Made by a program: the position numbers and the translations under genes. From Pyrrhoderma lamaoense (Eukaryota > Basidiomycota > Agaricomycetes > Hymenochaetales > Hymenochaetaceae): DNA of 64,000 nt. Shown here in pieces: positions 30,169 to 42,833 of the stretch. The stretch spans positions 17,643 to 81,642 of the forward strand of contig NBAZ01000044.1 in assembly GCA_002794735.1 (NCBI GenBank), read 5' to 3'. The notes below the pieces were generated by a model. That model was not told where the DNA came from, did no database searches, and saw nothing but the letters and a program-made list of their open reading frames with translations. Position 1 is the stretch's first letter. Each line of letters begins with the position of its first letter.

Positions 30169-33100
30169 ATGCCCTTCAGACAAGATGGTCCTAGCAACTG
30201 CGCTCACATTAGTAATTATGATGATATAACGGGGAGCCAGACAAACAATGTATATTATGGTGACACTAGTACTACTCTATCTAGTGAGTTTCATGACACA
30301 TTTTTGTGTGTGATCGTGATCCAAACAGCTATTGTATATTACAAGGATTGAAGACTACTCTTAATCCATCTCATCTACCTGGAGATGGTCGACCGACGTG
30401 CTTGCGAGGCACTCGGACTCGTATTCTGGAACAGATTTCGAGATTTATAGATAGGGAGAGCTACGGCACGGAACCAAATGTAACATTCTTGCTAGGTGGA
30501 GCTGGTACGGGGAAAAGTTCCATCGCCACAACTATTGCGAACGATTACTGCGAAAAGAGGCAACTTGGATGTCACATATTCTTTCTCAGGGGAAGAAGTG
30601 ATCCAGATGCAGTGATCCGGACAATCGCATACAATCTCGCTGCATTCAATTCATCTATAGCGCTCTCCATTGAAAGCTCTCTTCAGAGCCGTGGTGAATT
30701 GACCTCGCTGACACTCCAAACCCAATTCAATATCCTTGTTAAAGAGCCACTCTCTACCAGTCACGTACAACATACTGTCCTCGTTGTCCTTGACGCTCTT
30801 GATGAATGCGGAACATCCCAGACCAGACACGCCTTACTCCGCGTCTTGGGGAAGGGCTCGCTGGATTGCCTCCCAACTTCCGTTTCCTTATCACAGGACG
30901 TCCCGAGAGTGACATTGTGTCATTCTCGCACTCACTTAAAGCATACGAAATCAATCTGAACGACTCTACAAACGACAACAAGAAGGATGTCTGTACTTAT
31001 ATTAATCATGAATTCGGGCTGTGGAGAAACATTGTCAAACTACCAGGTGACTGGCCATGGGACGACAATATGGCGAAACTTGGTGAGGCAGCAAATGGAT
31101 TGTTCATTTGGGCATCTACAGCAGTCAAGTTTGTGTTTGAGGGAAAGCTAAAACGCATTGCACGTCTTAACCATCTGGTGAGCAACGCGAGAGCACTAGA
31201 CTTGAAAGAGTTATATGTGACTGTACTAGAGAACTCGTTCGAGTGGGATGAGGAGACACAGACACTCTTTTCAAGTGTATTTTCGCTCATTTTCTTCGGA
31301 AAGTCTCCATTATCGGATGAGGTCATCGACGGGATCCTAGACGTTGATCCAGGAACAACATCAGAGTTACTCTCTTGTCTTCGATCTTTGGTATCATTCG
31401 GATCGGGTCAGCCAGTCAAGATACACCACACGTCATTTTATGATTATTTGGTGTCATGCGAAGGGAGACGATGGCATATTGATACTGGATCACAAAAGAG
31501 GGGAATTGCTAATAACTGTCTCAACAAGATGAATCATTCGCTCTGCTTCAATATCTGCAATCTTGAGTCATCCTTCTTATTCAATAATCAAATTCTCGAT
31601 CTCCAGGAACGCATCGAGAGAAATATCCCGATGCACCTGAGGTACATATGCTGTTACTGGGGTCATCATATTCAGGATACGTCATACTCACCCGAACTGG
31701 GTGATTCATTGAAGACATTTGCATTCAACAAACTTCTATATTGGTTTGAGGTATTGAGCCTCACAGATACGTTTGATGACCATGTTGGCACTGCATTGAC
31801 GTACGCAATTTCATGGATTGGGGTGAGCATTAAGTAATGTACCTCCATTTTTTAGGCTGACTTACAAAAGGGTAAAGACCCGGAGTTGTCTGCATTCCTC
31901 AGAGATGCATATCGACAGGCCAGAACATTCTCAGAAGCTATTTCAAGAAGCGCGCCCCATATCTATTGCAGTCTTCTACCCCTCACCAGAGACGAATCTG
32001 TAGTATCAATGCACTACAAGAAATACGCCAATCCAGTTGCTCATATCGAGTATATTGGGAGTAGACAACGAAGCGCAGTCATTAAAGTCATCAAAAGCGG
32101 AGACGAGGACTTAAGAGGGTTATCATTTTCTCCAGACGGAACCCGTATCGTTTCTATTACATGGGACAATGAAGTTTGCATGTGGGATGCAGCGAGTGGG
32201 AAGTTGATCGCGGATCTTAAGCATACTGATGACAGAATTGCATTCTCTCCAAATGGTGATCTCGTAGCATTAACGTGTTCTTTTGATAAGAAAGGAGTGA
32301 TAGCGGTGTGGAATCCCAAAGTAGGGGAGATAGTTCGAGAGCTATGCACAGACGTTGCGGTTCAATGTATCACATTCTCAAAAAGCGGGAAATTTATTGC
32401 ATCGGGATATAGATTTGGATTTATCCTGATTTGGGATGTCGAGAGCGGAAGAGTAGACGGAAGGCCACTGGTTGTTCATGAAAATGATGTTACCTCTATT
32501 TCTTTCTCGTACGACGACCAGTATCTTGTTTCCGGGTCGGATGACGGGACGATTGTTTTATGGAGCTTTCAAAGCAGGACGATGGTGTATTCTCGGTTGG
32601 ACGATTACATGTTTGGGGTTCGAACCATCGCATTCTCGCCCACTGCAGAATATTTTGTGTCGGGCTCAGATATTGGTCCCGCTCGTATATGGAGAGCATC
32701 AACAGGCGAGGTGATACACCGACTTGAAGGATGTAGAGAAGCGGCATACTCATCCGATGGTCTTCGTGTTCTGGGATTCGATGGTCGCAAGACAATTAAA
32801 GTATGGAACATGTTGAATGTTGACGAGCCTCCAAGGGAAATTGATACTGGGTATGAGTGCCGCTGTGTTACATTTGCCTCCGATGGCACGCGCTTCGCGT
32901 TTAGTTATGAGGGAGGTCCATTTGAAATTTGGGATGCCACTGTTAGCGTGGTTAACACTGATCGAACTCAGGTGCAGAGTGGGATATTGTCATTGGCAGT
33001 ATCACCAAGAGGAAGGTATATTGTTTCCGGAGACCGGGATGGTACAGTTTGTGTGTGGAATTTGGCCAGCGAAATTCTCATCGCTGGGCCGTGGAAGGCA

Positions 33101-34039
33101 CACTCTAAATATGTCATGTCCGTTGCATTCTCGCCAGACGAAGAACTCGTTGCTTCTGGCTCTGGAGACAAAACAGTGAGAGCGTGGAAAGCCTTGAGTG
33201 GAGAATCTGTCACGATATTCGAAGGTCACACAGACTATGTCAGATCCATTGCCTTTTCCCCAAATGGAAAGCACATCGCTTCGGGCTCACATGACTGCAC
33301 GATCCGGGTCTGGAGTGTCGAAAGAAGGGAACTGGCTCTCACGCCATTTAAAGGTCATCGTAGCTATGTCAATTCGATCGCTTATTCACCCGATGGATCG
33401 AAGATCGTCTCGGGATCAATTGACAAAACTGTCCGTATTTGGAATGCCACAACTGGCCAATTACTTTCAACGCTGGAAGGTCACTTTGGTTGGGTCCACT
33501 CTGTAGCTTATTCTCCTGATGGTTTGCACGTCGCCTCTGTATCTAGTGATAAAACTATGCGAATATGGAACGCTGAAAGCGGCGACATTCAATCTGAGAT
33601 CAGACATGACACGGCGGTGAGGTCGGTATGCTTCTCACCTGACGGAACGAAAATCTTGTCAGGTTCCGATGACGGAACCATTCGTGTGTGGAATTCTTCC
33701 AACTACGAACTTCTCTTTGAAATTCTAGCTGCACACTCCGACTTTGTCACCTCGTTCTCCTTTTTCCCTGATAACAAACACTTTGCATCTTACTCTCGCG
33801 ATGGAACAATCAGAATCTGGTCACTGGGTGCTGTAGATTGGGATCTACGAAGAAAAGATGGATGGGTTGTTGACAAAGACGACAGATTGCTCATGTGGCT
33901 ACCTAAGGGGCCTCTTAGGACACTTATTACTCCCAGAAACCCTGTCATTATGTATGCCCCATACAACACAAGAGTCGACTTCTCTCGCTATCTAGTCGGA
34001 GACGAGTGGACCAGACCCATTGCTGTCATCTCTGGGTGA
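30169..34039 (+). pseudogene. NLR1: NACHT-WD40 receptor, one frameshift
   Basis: Exon 1 30169-30283, intron 30284-30345 (62 nt), exon 2 30346-31822, intron 31823-31855 (33 nt), exon 3 31856-34039. Exon 1 encodes an Asn/Gly/Tyr-rich leader (MPFRQDGPSN). Exon 2 has Walker A GGAGTGKSS and Walker B VLVVLDALDECG of a NACHT ATPase, the switch of signal-transducing STAND proteins. Exon 3 has 14 WD40 repeats (two seven-blade propellers) and the tail ending DEWTRPIAVISG. One A is missing near 30850 (TTGGGGAAGGG; the paralogues have TTGGGAGAAGGG), which would end the protein at 30959. Everything else is open. It could be a young pseudogene or a sequencing error. Confidence 0.88.
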
Positions 34040-34259
34040 AACGTCTATTTCATCTCCTGTCATACGTACTAAACTTCCAGACCTTCTCGCCATCCTCTCT
34101 TGTAACATCCATTTCTCACCGCAGTAGTTTCATTATCAAATTAATTTAATTGACGTTCTAAGATTCATATCTTTTTCTCTTGACTTCATACACTAGTAGT
34201 AGCATATATCGTTATAATTCATCAACAAATGCAACCAAGGCTGTGCAAGCCCGAAAGAA
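34040..34259 (+). other. NLR1 3' flank
   Basis: Matches the 3' flanks of the other NLR genes (CATCCATTTCTCACC block). Probably the 3'UTR and terminator region. No gene. Confidence 0.45.
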
Positions 34260-35026
34260 ATTTTCAAATTTTCGTTGAAAACTAAACTTTTGGTCAGATT
34301 TTGACCTTGGTGTCGTATTTAGTGGCGAGGACGTGGGGTTTAGAGTCTGCCTACACCAGACACGATGCTCAGGCTAAGATTTGGGGGCTAAAAAGCGAGA
34401 TACTCGACCTCGGCCGTCCGGCTGAGATCTTGGTCGGACCGTAGAGACTGATAGAGACCTCGAGGCAAGCTGAGACTTCACAGACCAGTAAAAGTAGTAG
34501 AAACGTATAGAACAGAGCCCCGACCGAGGCTGTATATTGAGGAAAAAGTGTATGTATTTCAGTCCGCCCGGACGAATTGTAGTACGGTCAGAGCGTTACA
34601 AGCGCGCCCGGGCAGCCTAATAAAGCAGCAGAGAAGTAGATAAAGAGTACAGGAGACTTTAGAGAGCTACTTGGGGGGGGGGGGGGTGAATAGACTGGTA
34701 ATTTAGTAGGAATTGATTAGGGATCTCTTCCTTCACTACGGCCTCAAGTCTGGAGGCTTATATAGCAAAACGCGAGATAAAGGTTAGATAATAAGGAAAG
34801 CATGGCGTCCAGGTGGCTATATGCCACTGGACGAAGGGTTTAAGCTATCAGAAACGAGGGGGTCGTATAAACGAACCCTACCCTCGAGTAAGAGTAGAAA
34901 GTGATGCTAAATAGTAAGAGAAATGAACGAGGCGCGCGGCCGAGTAGTAGCAATGGACTTCTCGGGCGAGTTAGAAAGTGCATTATAAATGCACTACGAC
35001 CGGCCAAACACTTAGCTGGTCCTACA
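34260..35026 (+). repeat. Dispersed repeat R, copy 1
   Basis: About 770 bp, shared with 37000-37690, 45027-45720, 53041-53440 and 60367-61045. It has a run of 14 G (34673-34686), the block GGCTATATGCCACTGGACGA and a palindromic TGCATTATAAATGCA near its end. No coding capacity. Here it interrupts the NLR1 3' flank, while the other copies sit after the WD40 relics, so it has moved or been copied independently. I saw no clear inverted ends or target duplication; a solo LTR or a non-autonomous element are both possible. Confidence 0.6.
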
Positions 35027-36317
35027 TCGTCTTCGGGATTATATTTTCTCTCATCCATGATATAGCCTAGCTTACCTTTTGCGTTTATAAACAAATGTAA
35101 AAACTCTATTTGTGTCGGTAGTAATCGCCCCTCCACTCTCCTCATTTTCTATCTTACTGTAGCGCAAAAACAGTAAGTGTGCACACACTCTATAGATCAA
35201 GCTGATCAACATGCGCGAATATCAAATAGTATCACATATTTGATGATAAGCACGTAGCTTAGTAGTCCAAAAACAGGGTTCGATACTCTATCTTCTTCAG
35301 AGAATGTCCAAATCTGATAACATCACGCCTTACAGTATGATGTATGAGAGGAAGGGAAGGAAGGGAAGATTGGCAGTAACTGATATATGGCTTTGAAGCT
35401 AGTGAGCTCTGATCGAAATTGTAGTGTTGAATAGATTGAGTCGGACATCATAAACTCAGCATCACATCATGGTTTATCACATTGGTATCATAGAATGGAA
35501 GGCAAAAGGAGGAAAATAATGTAAGGTATTTAATAGAAAAGATGTTCTTGAATTCGAATGGGACAGACTCCATAGAAAATAACGAGTGGAACAGTAGTCA
35601 GGAACGAGTTATGTTATTTGCAAGTCAAAGACTCAGCTAAAAGCTAGATTATATACTTTTACACACTTCCGCTCTGGAGTTAGTCTCATAAACCGTCCAG
35701 TGAGTCTTAGTGACAGTTCATGAGGTTCGCGGGTTTCAATCAGATTTCAAATGAGAGAAAAAAAGCGAACTCACTATCTCGACACAAATCTATGCATTAT
35801 TTGAGTGTCACCGAGTCCTGTTGATAATAGATATAGCCACCTCATTTGACTTCTCTATCATCTATCTCATCACTAGAATCAAGCTACTGTTCTGTTCTGT
35901 CCAAAGACCCGACTCATAGCTTAGCAGAAACAAAGCCGTGCGATTTGCACGTGTTAGATAATGATAACTACAAACTCAGTTATTATGTCATCTCTATATT
36001 ATTATATTCAACTTACCGTGCTCAAAATACTACTTTATGCTATGTAAGCATGATAGGCAGACTTGATTCGATTCATCACAAGTCCGATGCAGAATATCTC
36101 AATTTATATCTCTTTTACCATATTCAAGTACAGATTCAACTATCCGTTTCTTATATATATCTCCTGATTATGTCTATCAATGTGAAAAGCTCGAGAATCA
36201 TCACACCAGTTCCAATATACAAAAACTCTCGAGCCTCTCGTAGTCATCTTCCTCTCTTAACTTGTTCCGCTCAGAATAATCATCATATCTTAAAACATCA
36301 TCTCATCGTATCATAGG
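35027..36317 (+). other. Unit 1 intergenic region with short conserved ORF
   Basis: Matches 43080-44345, 51060-52387 and 58850-59880. It holds a short frame starting [M/L]TSLSSISSLESSYCSVLSK at 35846 (TTG here; ATG at 43865 and 51903). The frame is 30 codons in unit 2, 79 in unit 3 and longer but different in unit 1, so it is more likely a relic exon or chance conservation by duplication than a gene. Confidence 0.35.
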
Positions 36318-36999
36318 GAATACGCCAGTCCGATTTCTCATGTTGTTGAGTACACTGCGATAGACATTAAAACGCAGTCATGAATGCCATAGAAAGCGAC
36401 GGCGAGGGTTTCATGATGTTATAATTTTCTCCAGACGGGACCGTTATCGTTTCTGTATCAGAAGATGATAAAGTTTGCATGTGAAAATGCAGTGAGTGAG
36501 AAGTTGATCGTAGCTCTTGGATATGAGGCCGACGGAACCACGCACTCCCCAGATGGTGATTTCTTAGTGTTGTCTCAATCTCGGAGCATCTGGAAAGAGG
36601 AAAGTGTGATAGCGGTGTGGATACCAATGGGAGGGAGGATAGTTCGAGAGCTAGGCAAAGGCATTATGGATGAAGTTTACTGTATCACATTCTCGAAAAG
36701 CAAAAGATACACGTATATTGCATCAGGATATAGAAATAGAAATACTTTAATTTGGGACGTGGAGAGCGGAGAAATAGACGGAAAGCCACTAAAATGTCAT
36801 AGAGAACTTATTCCATCTTCCTCTCGTACGACGATTAGTACCCTGTTTCCGGATCGGATGGCGAGACAGCTGTAATTTGAAATGTCCGAAGCAGGGAGAT
36901 AGTCAATGCTCTGTTGAAGGATCGCAAAAGATTGGCTGTTACCTTGCATTCTCTCCAAACGCAGAATACATCGTAGCAGCCGTTGAAGACTTAACTTTA
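36318..36999 (+). pseudogene. WD40 relic of an older NLR, unit 1
   Basis: Reads like the start of exon 3 of the NLR genes (the NTPVRFLMLLS region, then SPDG, then VCM, then a 136-codon open piece at 36465-36875 with VIAVWIPMGGRIVRELGKG and YIASGYRNRNTLIWDVESGE). Stops and shifts are frequent. It covers about the first five WD40 repeats and ends where repeat R begins. Confidence 0.75.
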
Positions 37000-37690
37000 G
37001 GTCAGGGTTCAATCTTTTAGTCGTATCTAGTGGCGAGGGCTTGGGGTTTAGAGTCTGCCTACACCAGAAACGATGCTCTGGCTCAGATTGGAGGGCTAAA
37101 AAGCGAAGAATTCGACTCCGGCCGGAGCGTAGAGCGAGATAGGGACCTTGAGGCGAGCTGAGACTTCACAGACCAGTAGAAGTAGTAGAAACGTATGGAA
37201 CAGAGCCCCGACCGAGACTGTAGTTTGAGAAATGTGTGTATGTATTTCAGTCCACCCGGACGACTTGCAGTACGGTCAGAGCATTACAAGCGCCAGCGTA
37301 AAAAGACGCAGAGTAGTAGACAAAGAGTACATGAGACTCTTAGAAAGCTACCCTGGGAAGGGATGTGGATATATTAGTTGGTGATTGACGGCCTCAAGTC
37401 TGGAGGCTTATATATCAAAAGTCGAGATAAAGGGTAGATAGTAAGGAAAGCATGGCGTCCAGATGGCTATATGCCACTGGACGAAGGGTTAAAGCTATCA
37501 GAAACGAGGTGGTCATATAAATGAATCATACCCTCAAGTAAGAGTAGAAAGTGAAGCTAAGTAGTAAGAGAAATGGGCGAGAAGCACGGCCGAGAGTAAA
37601 GAAGTATAGTAGTGATGGACTTTCCGGGCAAGTTACAAAATGCATTATAACTACATAACGACCGGTTATATAGTTAGAGTTGGTCCCACA
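37000..37690 (+). repeat. Dispersed repeat R, copy 2
   Basis: Follows the WD40 relic directly. Same order of blocks as copy 1 (GGTTTAGAGTCTGCCTACACC, then GGTGGCTATATGCCACTGG-like sequence), without the G-run. No gene. Confidence 0.6.
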
Positions 37691-38766
37691 CCCTTATTTA
37701 GATTCTGTACGTTGAACACCAGCTGATGCTCCGATTCCTTTCAAGCTCGGCTTCTCGGAGGATACTACTCTTCGGAAACAACCTCTCTTATATCGGTTAA
37801 TCCTGCCTTCTGCAAGAGCAATATACATACCAGACTCAGAAAGTCGAAGAAGAAAACGCCACCAAAAGTGAGGCTTTCAATAGCACAAACTGTATACATT
37901 AGCACGTATCTGTCTATGAACCGAGTTTTACTAAGGAGATGTTCAGTTAATTTCAAAACAAGGTTCACAAGCATGGAAGATATATCATCTTCATGTTTCC
38001 AGTCTGCACCAGAGGACATCAATGTTAATGAATATAGGATTAACGGAGTGCTCGTCCATATCAACATCTGGTAACTACCGTGGTTCTCTGATATATAAAA
38101 CCCTATATCGTTCATAAATTACTTTTAAAGCCTCCAACGGTGCGATCACCCGCTGTATATTATCATCTTGTGCTAAAAAATCTTTACCAGAAGATTAAAT
38201 ATCATCCCATCAGAATGTCCTTTCTCAGTTTTGATTTTCTCATGTACCTCCCACCTTTCATTCTATTCAATTGATCCGATCTTTCTGGAGCTCTTATTCT
38301 GTCAAGCAACGCCCGCTCTAAGAACCGGTTCAGCTCCGCCAACAGTGAGCTCCGTTACATGAAATAGATAATATAAATGTGTAACCCCTATATTCCCTCT
38401 AATCAGTGGACTGCTGAGCTGTTCAATATGATGGTCGCGATGCCGAATTGTTATGAAGTATGGTTCGAAGCTCATGAGAAAAAGACACTGATTACAGATC
38501 AGAAATGAAAGTCTGGAACCAGACTTCTTATAATAGCGTGTCAAGATGCCGCATTTTTAATTGATGGATTAGTCACGAGTAGCGGCACGAGTCCATACAA
38601 GATAGGAAATTTTGATACACATACTGGATTATAATTTTCAGTGGTTTAATTACTCTATGGCGATATCCACAATTATTGGCTGGCTGGAGTGAAGAATCTA
38701 GCAGAAACTGCAAATTATCGATTGTACTGTGTATATCATGTATGACACTATTTGGAAAGATCATTC
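37691..38766 (+). other. Unit 1 distal intergenic region and NLR2 upstream region
   Basis: No gene; matches 45721-46837, 53441-54540 and 61046-62136. It contains a small palindrome AAGTCTGGAACCAGACTT near 38507, kept in the other units with a changed centre. Confidence 0.5.
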
Positions 38767-38774
38767 TATAAATA
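38767..38774 (+). promoter_or_regulatory. NLR2 TATA box
   Basis: TATAAATA, 156 bases before the ATG. Confidence 0.65.
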
Positions 38775-38922
38775 CTTGACGTGTAACACGCCTCCTTATC
38801 TAGTACAAATCGGTGCTCTCTGAGCAATCTATTATTAAGTATAGGTTGATGTTGTTGATGATCAGTACTTTGCTTTCAGCCATCCTCCACTGATCTACCT
38901 ACGACTCAAGTACATTAGTATA

Positions 38923-41900
38923 ATGCCCTTCAGACAAGATGGTCCTAACAACTGCGCTCACTTTGGTAATTATGTTGATATAGCGGGAAACCAGACAAAC
39001 AATGTATATTATGGTGAAACCAGTACTACTCTATCTAGTGAGTTCATAACACATTTTTGTGTGTGATCGTGATCCAAACAGACATTATATATTACAAGGA
39101 TTGAAGACTACTCTCAATCCATCTCATCTGCCTGGAGATGGTCGACCGACTTGCTTGCGAGGAACTCGAACGCACATTCTGGGGCAGATAAGAAGATTTA
39201 TGGATAGAGAGATCTACAGCTCAGAGCTAAATGTGACATTAATAATAGGTGGAGCTGGTACGGGGAAAAGTACCATCGCAACAACTATTGCAGATCATTA
39301 TCGCGAAAAGAGGCAGCTTGGATGTCACATATTCTTTCTCAGGGGAGGAAGTGATCCAGATGCAGTGATCCGGACAATCGCATATAATCTCGCTGCATTC
39401 AATTCATCTATAGCGCTCTCCATTAAGAACGCTCTTGAGGGACGTGGTGACTTGTCTTCGGCTACACTCGATAGTCAGTTTGATATCCTCCTTAGAAAGC
39501 CACTTTCACTCGCTTCCAACCACATACCGTGTCCTGTCCTCATTGTCCTTGACGCTATCGATGAGTGCGGAACATATGAAACCAGACACGCCTTACTCCG
39601 CGTCTTGGGAGAAGGGCTCGCTGGATTGCCTCCCAACTTCCGATTTCTCATCACTGGACGTCCCGAGAGTGACATTGTGTCATTCTCGCACTCACTTAAA
39701 GCATACGAGATCAATCTGAGTGACGCTACAAGTGATAACAAGAAGGATGTCTGTACTTATATCAATCATGAATTCGGGTTAAGGAAAGACAGTGTCAAGC
39801 TACCAGAGGACTGGCCATGGGACGACAATATGGAGAAACTTGGAGAGGCAGCAGATGGATTGTTCATTTGGGCGTCTACAGCAGTCAAGTTTGTGTTTGA
39901 GGGAAAGCTAAAACGCATTGCGCGTCTGAACCGATTGGTGAACAACGCGAAAGCGCTAGACTTGAACGAGTTATATGTGACTGTACTAGAGAACTCGTTC
40001 GAGTGGGATGAGGAGACACAGACACTCTTTTCAAGCGTATTTTCGCTTATCTTCTTCGGAAAGTCTCCATTATCGGATGAGGACATCGACGGGATCCTAG
40101 ACGTTGGCCCAGGAACAACGTCAGAGTTACTTTCTTGTCTTCGATCTTTGGTATCACTCGGATCGGGTCAGCCAGTCAAGATTCACCATACGTCATTTTA
40201 TGATTATTTGGTGTCTTGTGTAGGGAGACATTGGTATATTGACGTTGGACCACAAAAAAAGGAAATTGTGGTTAACTGCCTCAACCAGATGAATTATTCG
40301 CTCTGCTTCAATATCTGCAACCTTGAATCATCCTTCGTTTGCAACAGAGATGTTTCCGATCTTCAGGAGCGCATCGAGGGAAACATCCCAAAGCATCTGA
40401 GGTACATATGCTGTTACTGGGGTCATCATATCCGGGATACGTCATACTCACCCGAACTGGGTAATTTGTTGAAGACGTTTGCACACAACAAACTTCTATT
40501 CTGGTTTGAGGTATTGAGCCTCACGGATACGTTCGATGATCATGTTGGTACCGCATTGGTGTATGCGATTTCATGGATTGGGGTGAGCATCAAGTATCCA
40601 TTCTCCATTTTTCTAGGCTGATGTACAAAAGAACAATAACCCGGAGCTGTCTGCATTCCTCAGAGATGCATATCGACAAGCCAGTATATTTTCAGAAGCT
40701 ATTTCAAAAAGCGCGCCCCATATCTATTGCAGTCTTCTACCCCTCATCAGAGACGAATCTGTAGTTTCATTGCACTACAAGAAGTACGCCAATCCAGTTG
40801 CTCATATCGAGTATATTGGGTATAGACAACGAAGCGCAGTCATTAAAGTCATCAAAAGCGGCAAGGATGGATTGTCAGCTTTATCATTTTCTCCAGACGG
40901 AACTCGTATCGTTTCTGCGTCAGAGGGCAATGAAGTTTGCATGTGGGATGCAGCGAGTGGGAAGTTGATCGCAGCTCTTGATTATATGGCTGACAGAGTC
41001 GCATTTTCTCCAAGTGGTGATCTCGTAGCATTGACGTATTCTTTTGGAAAGAAAGGAGTGATAGCGGTGTGGAGTCCCATAGGAGGGGAAGTAGTCCGAG
41101 AGCTATGCATAGACAATACAGGTTGCGTTTACTGTATCACATTCTCAAAAAGCGGAAAATATATTGCATCGGGATATAGAGATGGAAATATACTAGTTTG
41201 GGATGTCAAGAGCGGAAGAGTAGACGGAAGGGCACTAAAGGTTCATGAAGATGTTGTTAGTTCTGTTTCCTTCTCGTACGACGATCAGTATCTTGTTTCC
41301 GGGTCGGCTGGCGGGACAATTGTATTGTGGAATGTGCAAAGCAGGACGGAGGTATATTCTCAATTGGACGATCACATGGATTGGGTTAACACCGTCGCAT
41401 TCTCGCCAATTGCTGAATATTTTGTGTCAGCCTCTTTCGATGATATTGCTTGTATCCGGAAAACATCCACAGGCGAGGTTATTCACCGACTTGGAGGATG
41501 TAAAGAAGCAACATACTCATCCGATGGTCTTCATGTTCTGGGATTCGATGGTGACAGTAAGATCAAGATATGGAACACGTTGGATGCTGACGAACCTCCA
41601 AGGGAAATTAATACTGGGTATAAATGCTATTGTGTTGCATTTGCCCCCGATGGCACGCGCTTCGCGTTTATAAATGGGGAAGGTCCAATTCGGATTTGGG
41701 ACGCCACTGTTAGTGTGGACAGCACTGAACGAACTCAGGTGCTGAGTGAGATTAGATCATTGGCAGTATCGCCAAGTGGAAGGTATATTGCTTCCGGAGA
41801 CCGGGGCGGTACAGTTTGTGTGCGGCAAACGAACAACGGAATGCTTATCGCTGGGCCAATGAAGGGACGCTCTGTATATGTCGCTTGGTCATGGAAGGGA

Positions 41901-42833
41901 CACAGGGAAGGAGTCAGGTCCGTTGCATTTTCGCAAGACGAAGAGCTTGTCGCCTCTGGCTCTTACGACAAAACAGTGAGAGTGTGGAAAGCGTTGAGCG
42001 GAGAAGCTGTCACGGTATTCGAAGGTCACACACACTGGGTCAGATCCGTTGCCTTTTCCCCAAATGGAAAGCACATCGCTTCAGGCTCCGTGGACGGGAC
42101 GATCCGGGTCTGGAGTGTCGAAAGGGGGCGATTGGCTCTCACGCCATTTGAAGACCACAGTGGCGGTGTCACTTCAGTCGCTTATTCACCCGATGGATCG
42201 AAGATCATTTCGGGATCGGAAGACGAAACTGTCCGTATTTGGAATGCTACAAGTGGCCAATTACTTTCAACGCTGGAAGATCATTCTGAACCGGTCAACT
42301 CTGTAGCTTATTCTCCTGATGGTTTGCGCATTGCCTCCGTAGCATATGATAAAACTATGCGAATATGGAATGCTGAAAGCGGCGACATTCAATCTGTGAT
42401 CAGCCATGACACGGCGGTAAGGTCGGTATGCTTCTCACCTGACGGAACGAAAATCCTGTCAGGCTCCGGTGACGGAACTATTCGTGTGTGGGATCCTTTC
42501 ACCTACGAACTTCTCCTTGGAATTCTAGCTGCACACTTCGACTCCTCGCTTTCCTTCTTTCCTGATAATAAGCATTTTATATCTGTCTCCGAAGATAAGA
42601 CAATCAGAATCTGGTCTCTGGGTGCTGTAGATTGGGACCTACGAAGAAAAGATGGATGGGTTGTTGACAAGGACAACAGATTACTCATGTGGCTTCCTAG
42701 GGAGACTCACGAGTCACTTATTACCCCCAGAAATCCTGCTATTATGAATGCCCCATACAACACAACAGTCGACTTCTCTCGCTATCGAATCGGAGACGAG
42801 TGGACCAGACCCATTGCTGTCATCTCTGGGTAA
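38923..42833 (+). CDS. NLR2: NACHT-WD40 receptor, intact after splicing
   Basis: Exon 1 38923-39037, intron 39038-39098 (61 nt, GTGAGT...AAG), exon 2 39099-40582, intron 40583-40616 (34 nt, GTGAGC...CTAG), exon 3 40617-42833; 1271 residues. Both intron lengths are exactly those needed to keep frame, although they differ from the paralogues (61 not 62; 34 not 33). The leader is MPFRQDGPNNCAHFGNYVDI. NACHT: Walker A GGAGTGKST at about 89-97, Walker B VLIVLDAIDECG at about 185-195, then FLITGRPESDI. WD40 repeats run from about 615 to 1210. An extra stretch of about 11 residues (GRSVYVAWSWKGH) between repeats 8 and 9 looks like a small duplication of blade sequence. Predicted cytosolic sensor: NACHT oligomerises when the propellers bind ligand. 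Confidence 0.9.

Noticed and set aside
30169..30351. Decay of the N-terminus of the NLR genes by frameshift at the TTTTTGTGTG run
   Set aside because: A GT-AG intron at the same place restores frame in four genes with four differing lengths; splicing explains the data better.
32041..33274. Minus-strand ORFs across the NLR WD40 regions (and their counterparts in NLR2-4)
   Set aside because: They are shadows of the conserved WD40 coding frame and vary in length between paralogues.
34673..34686. Run of 14 G as a quadruplex or regulatory site
   Set aside because: Found in only one of five copies of the repeat; most simply a length-unstable homopolymer.
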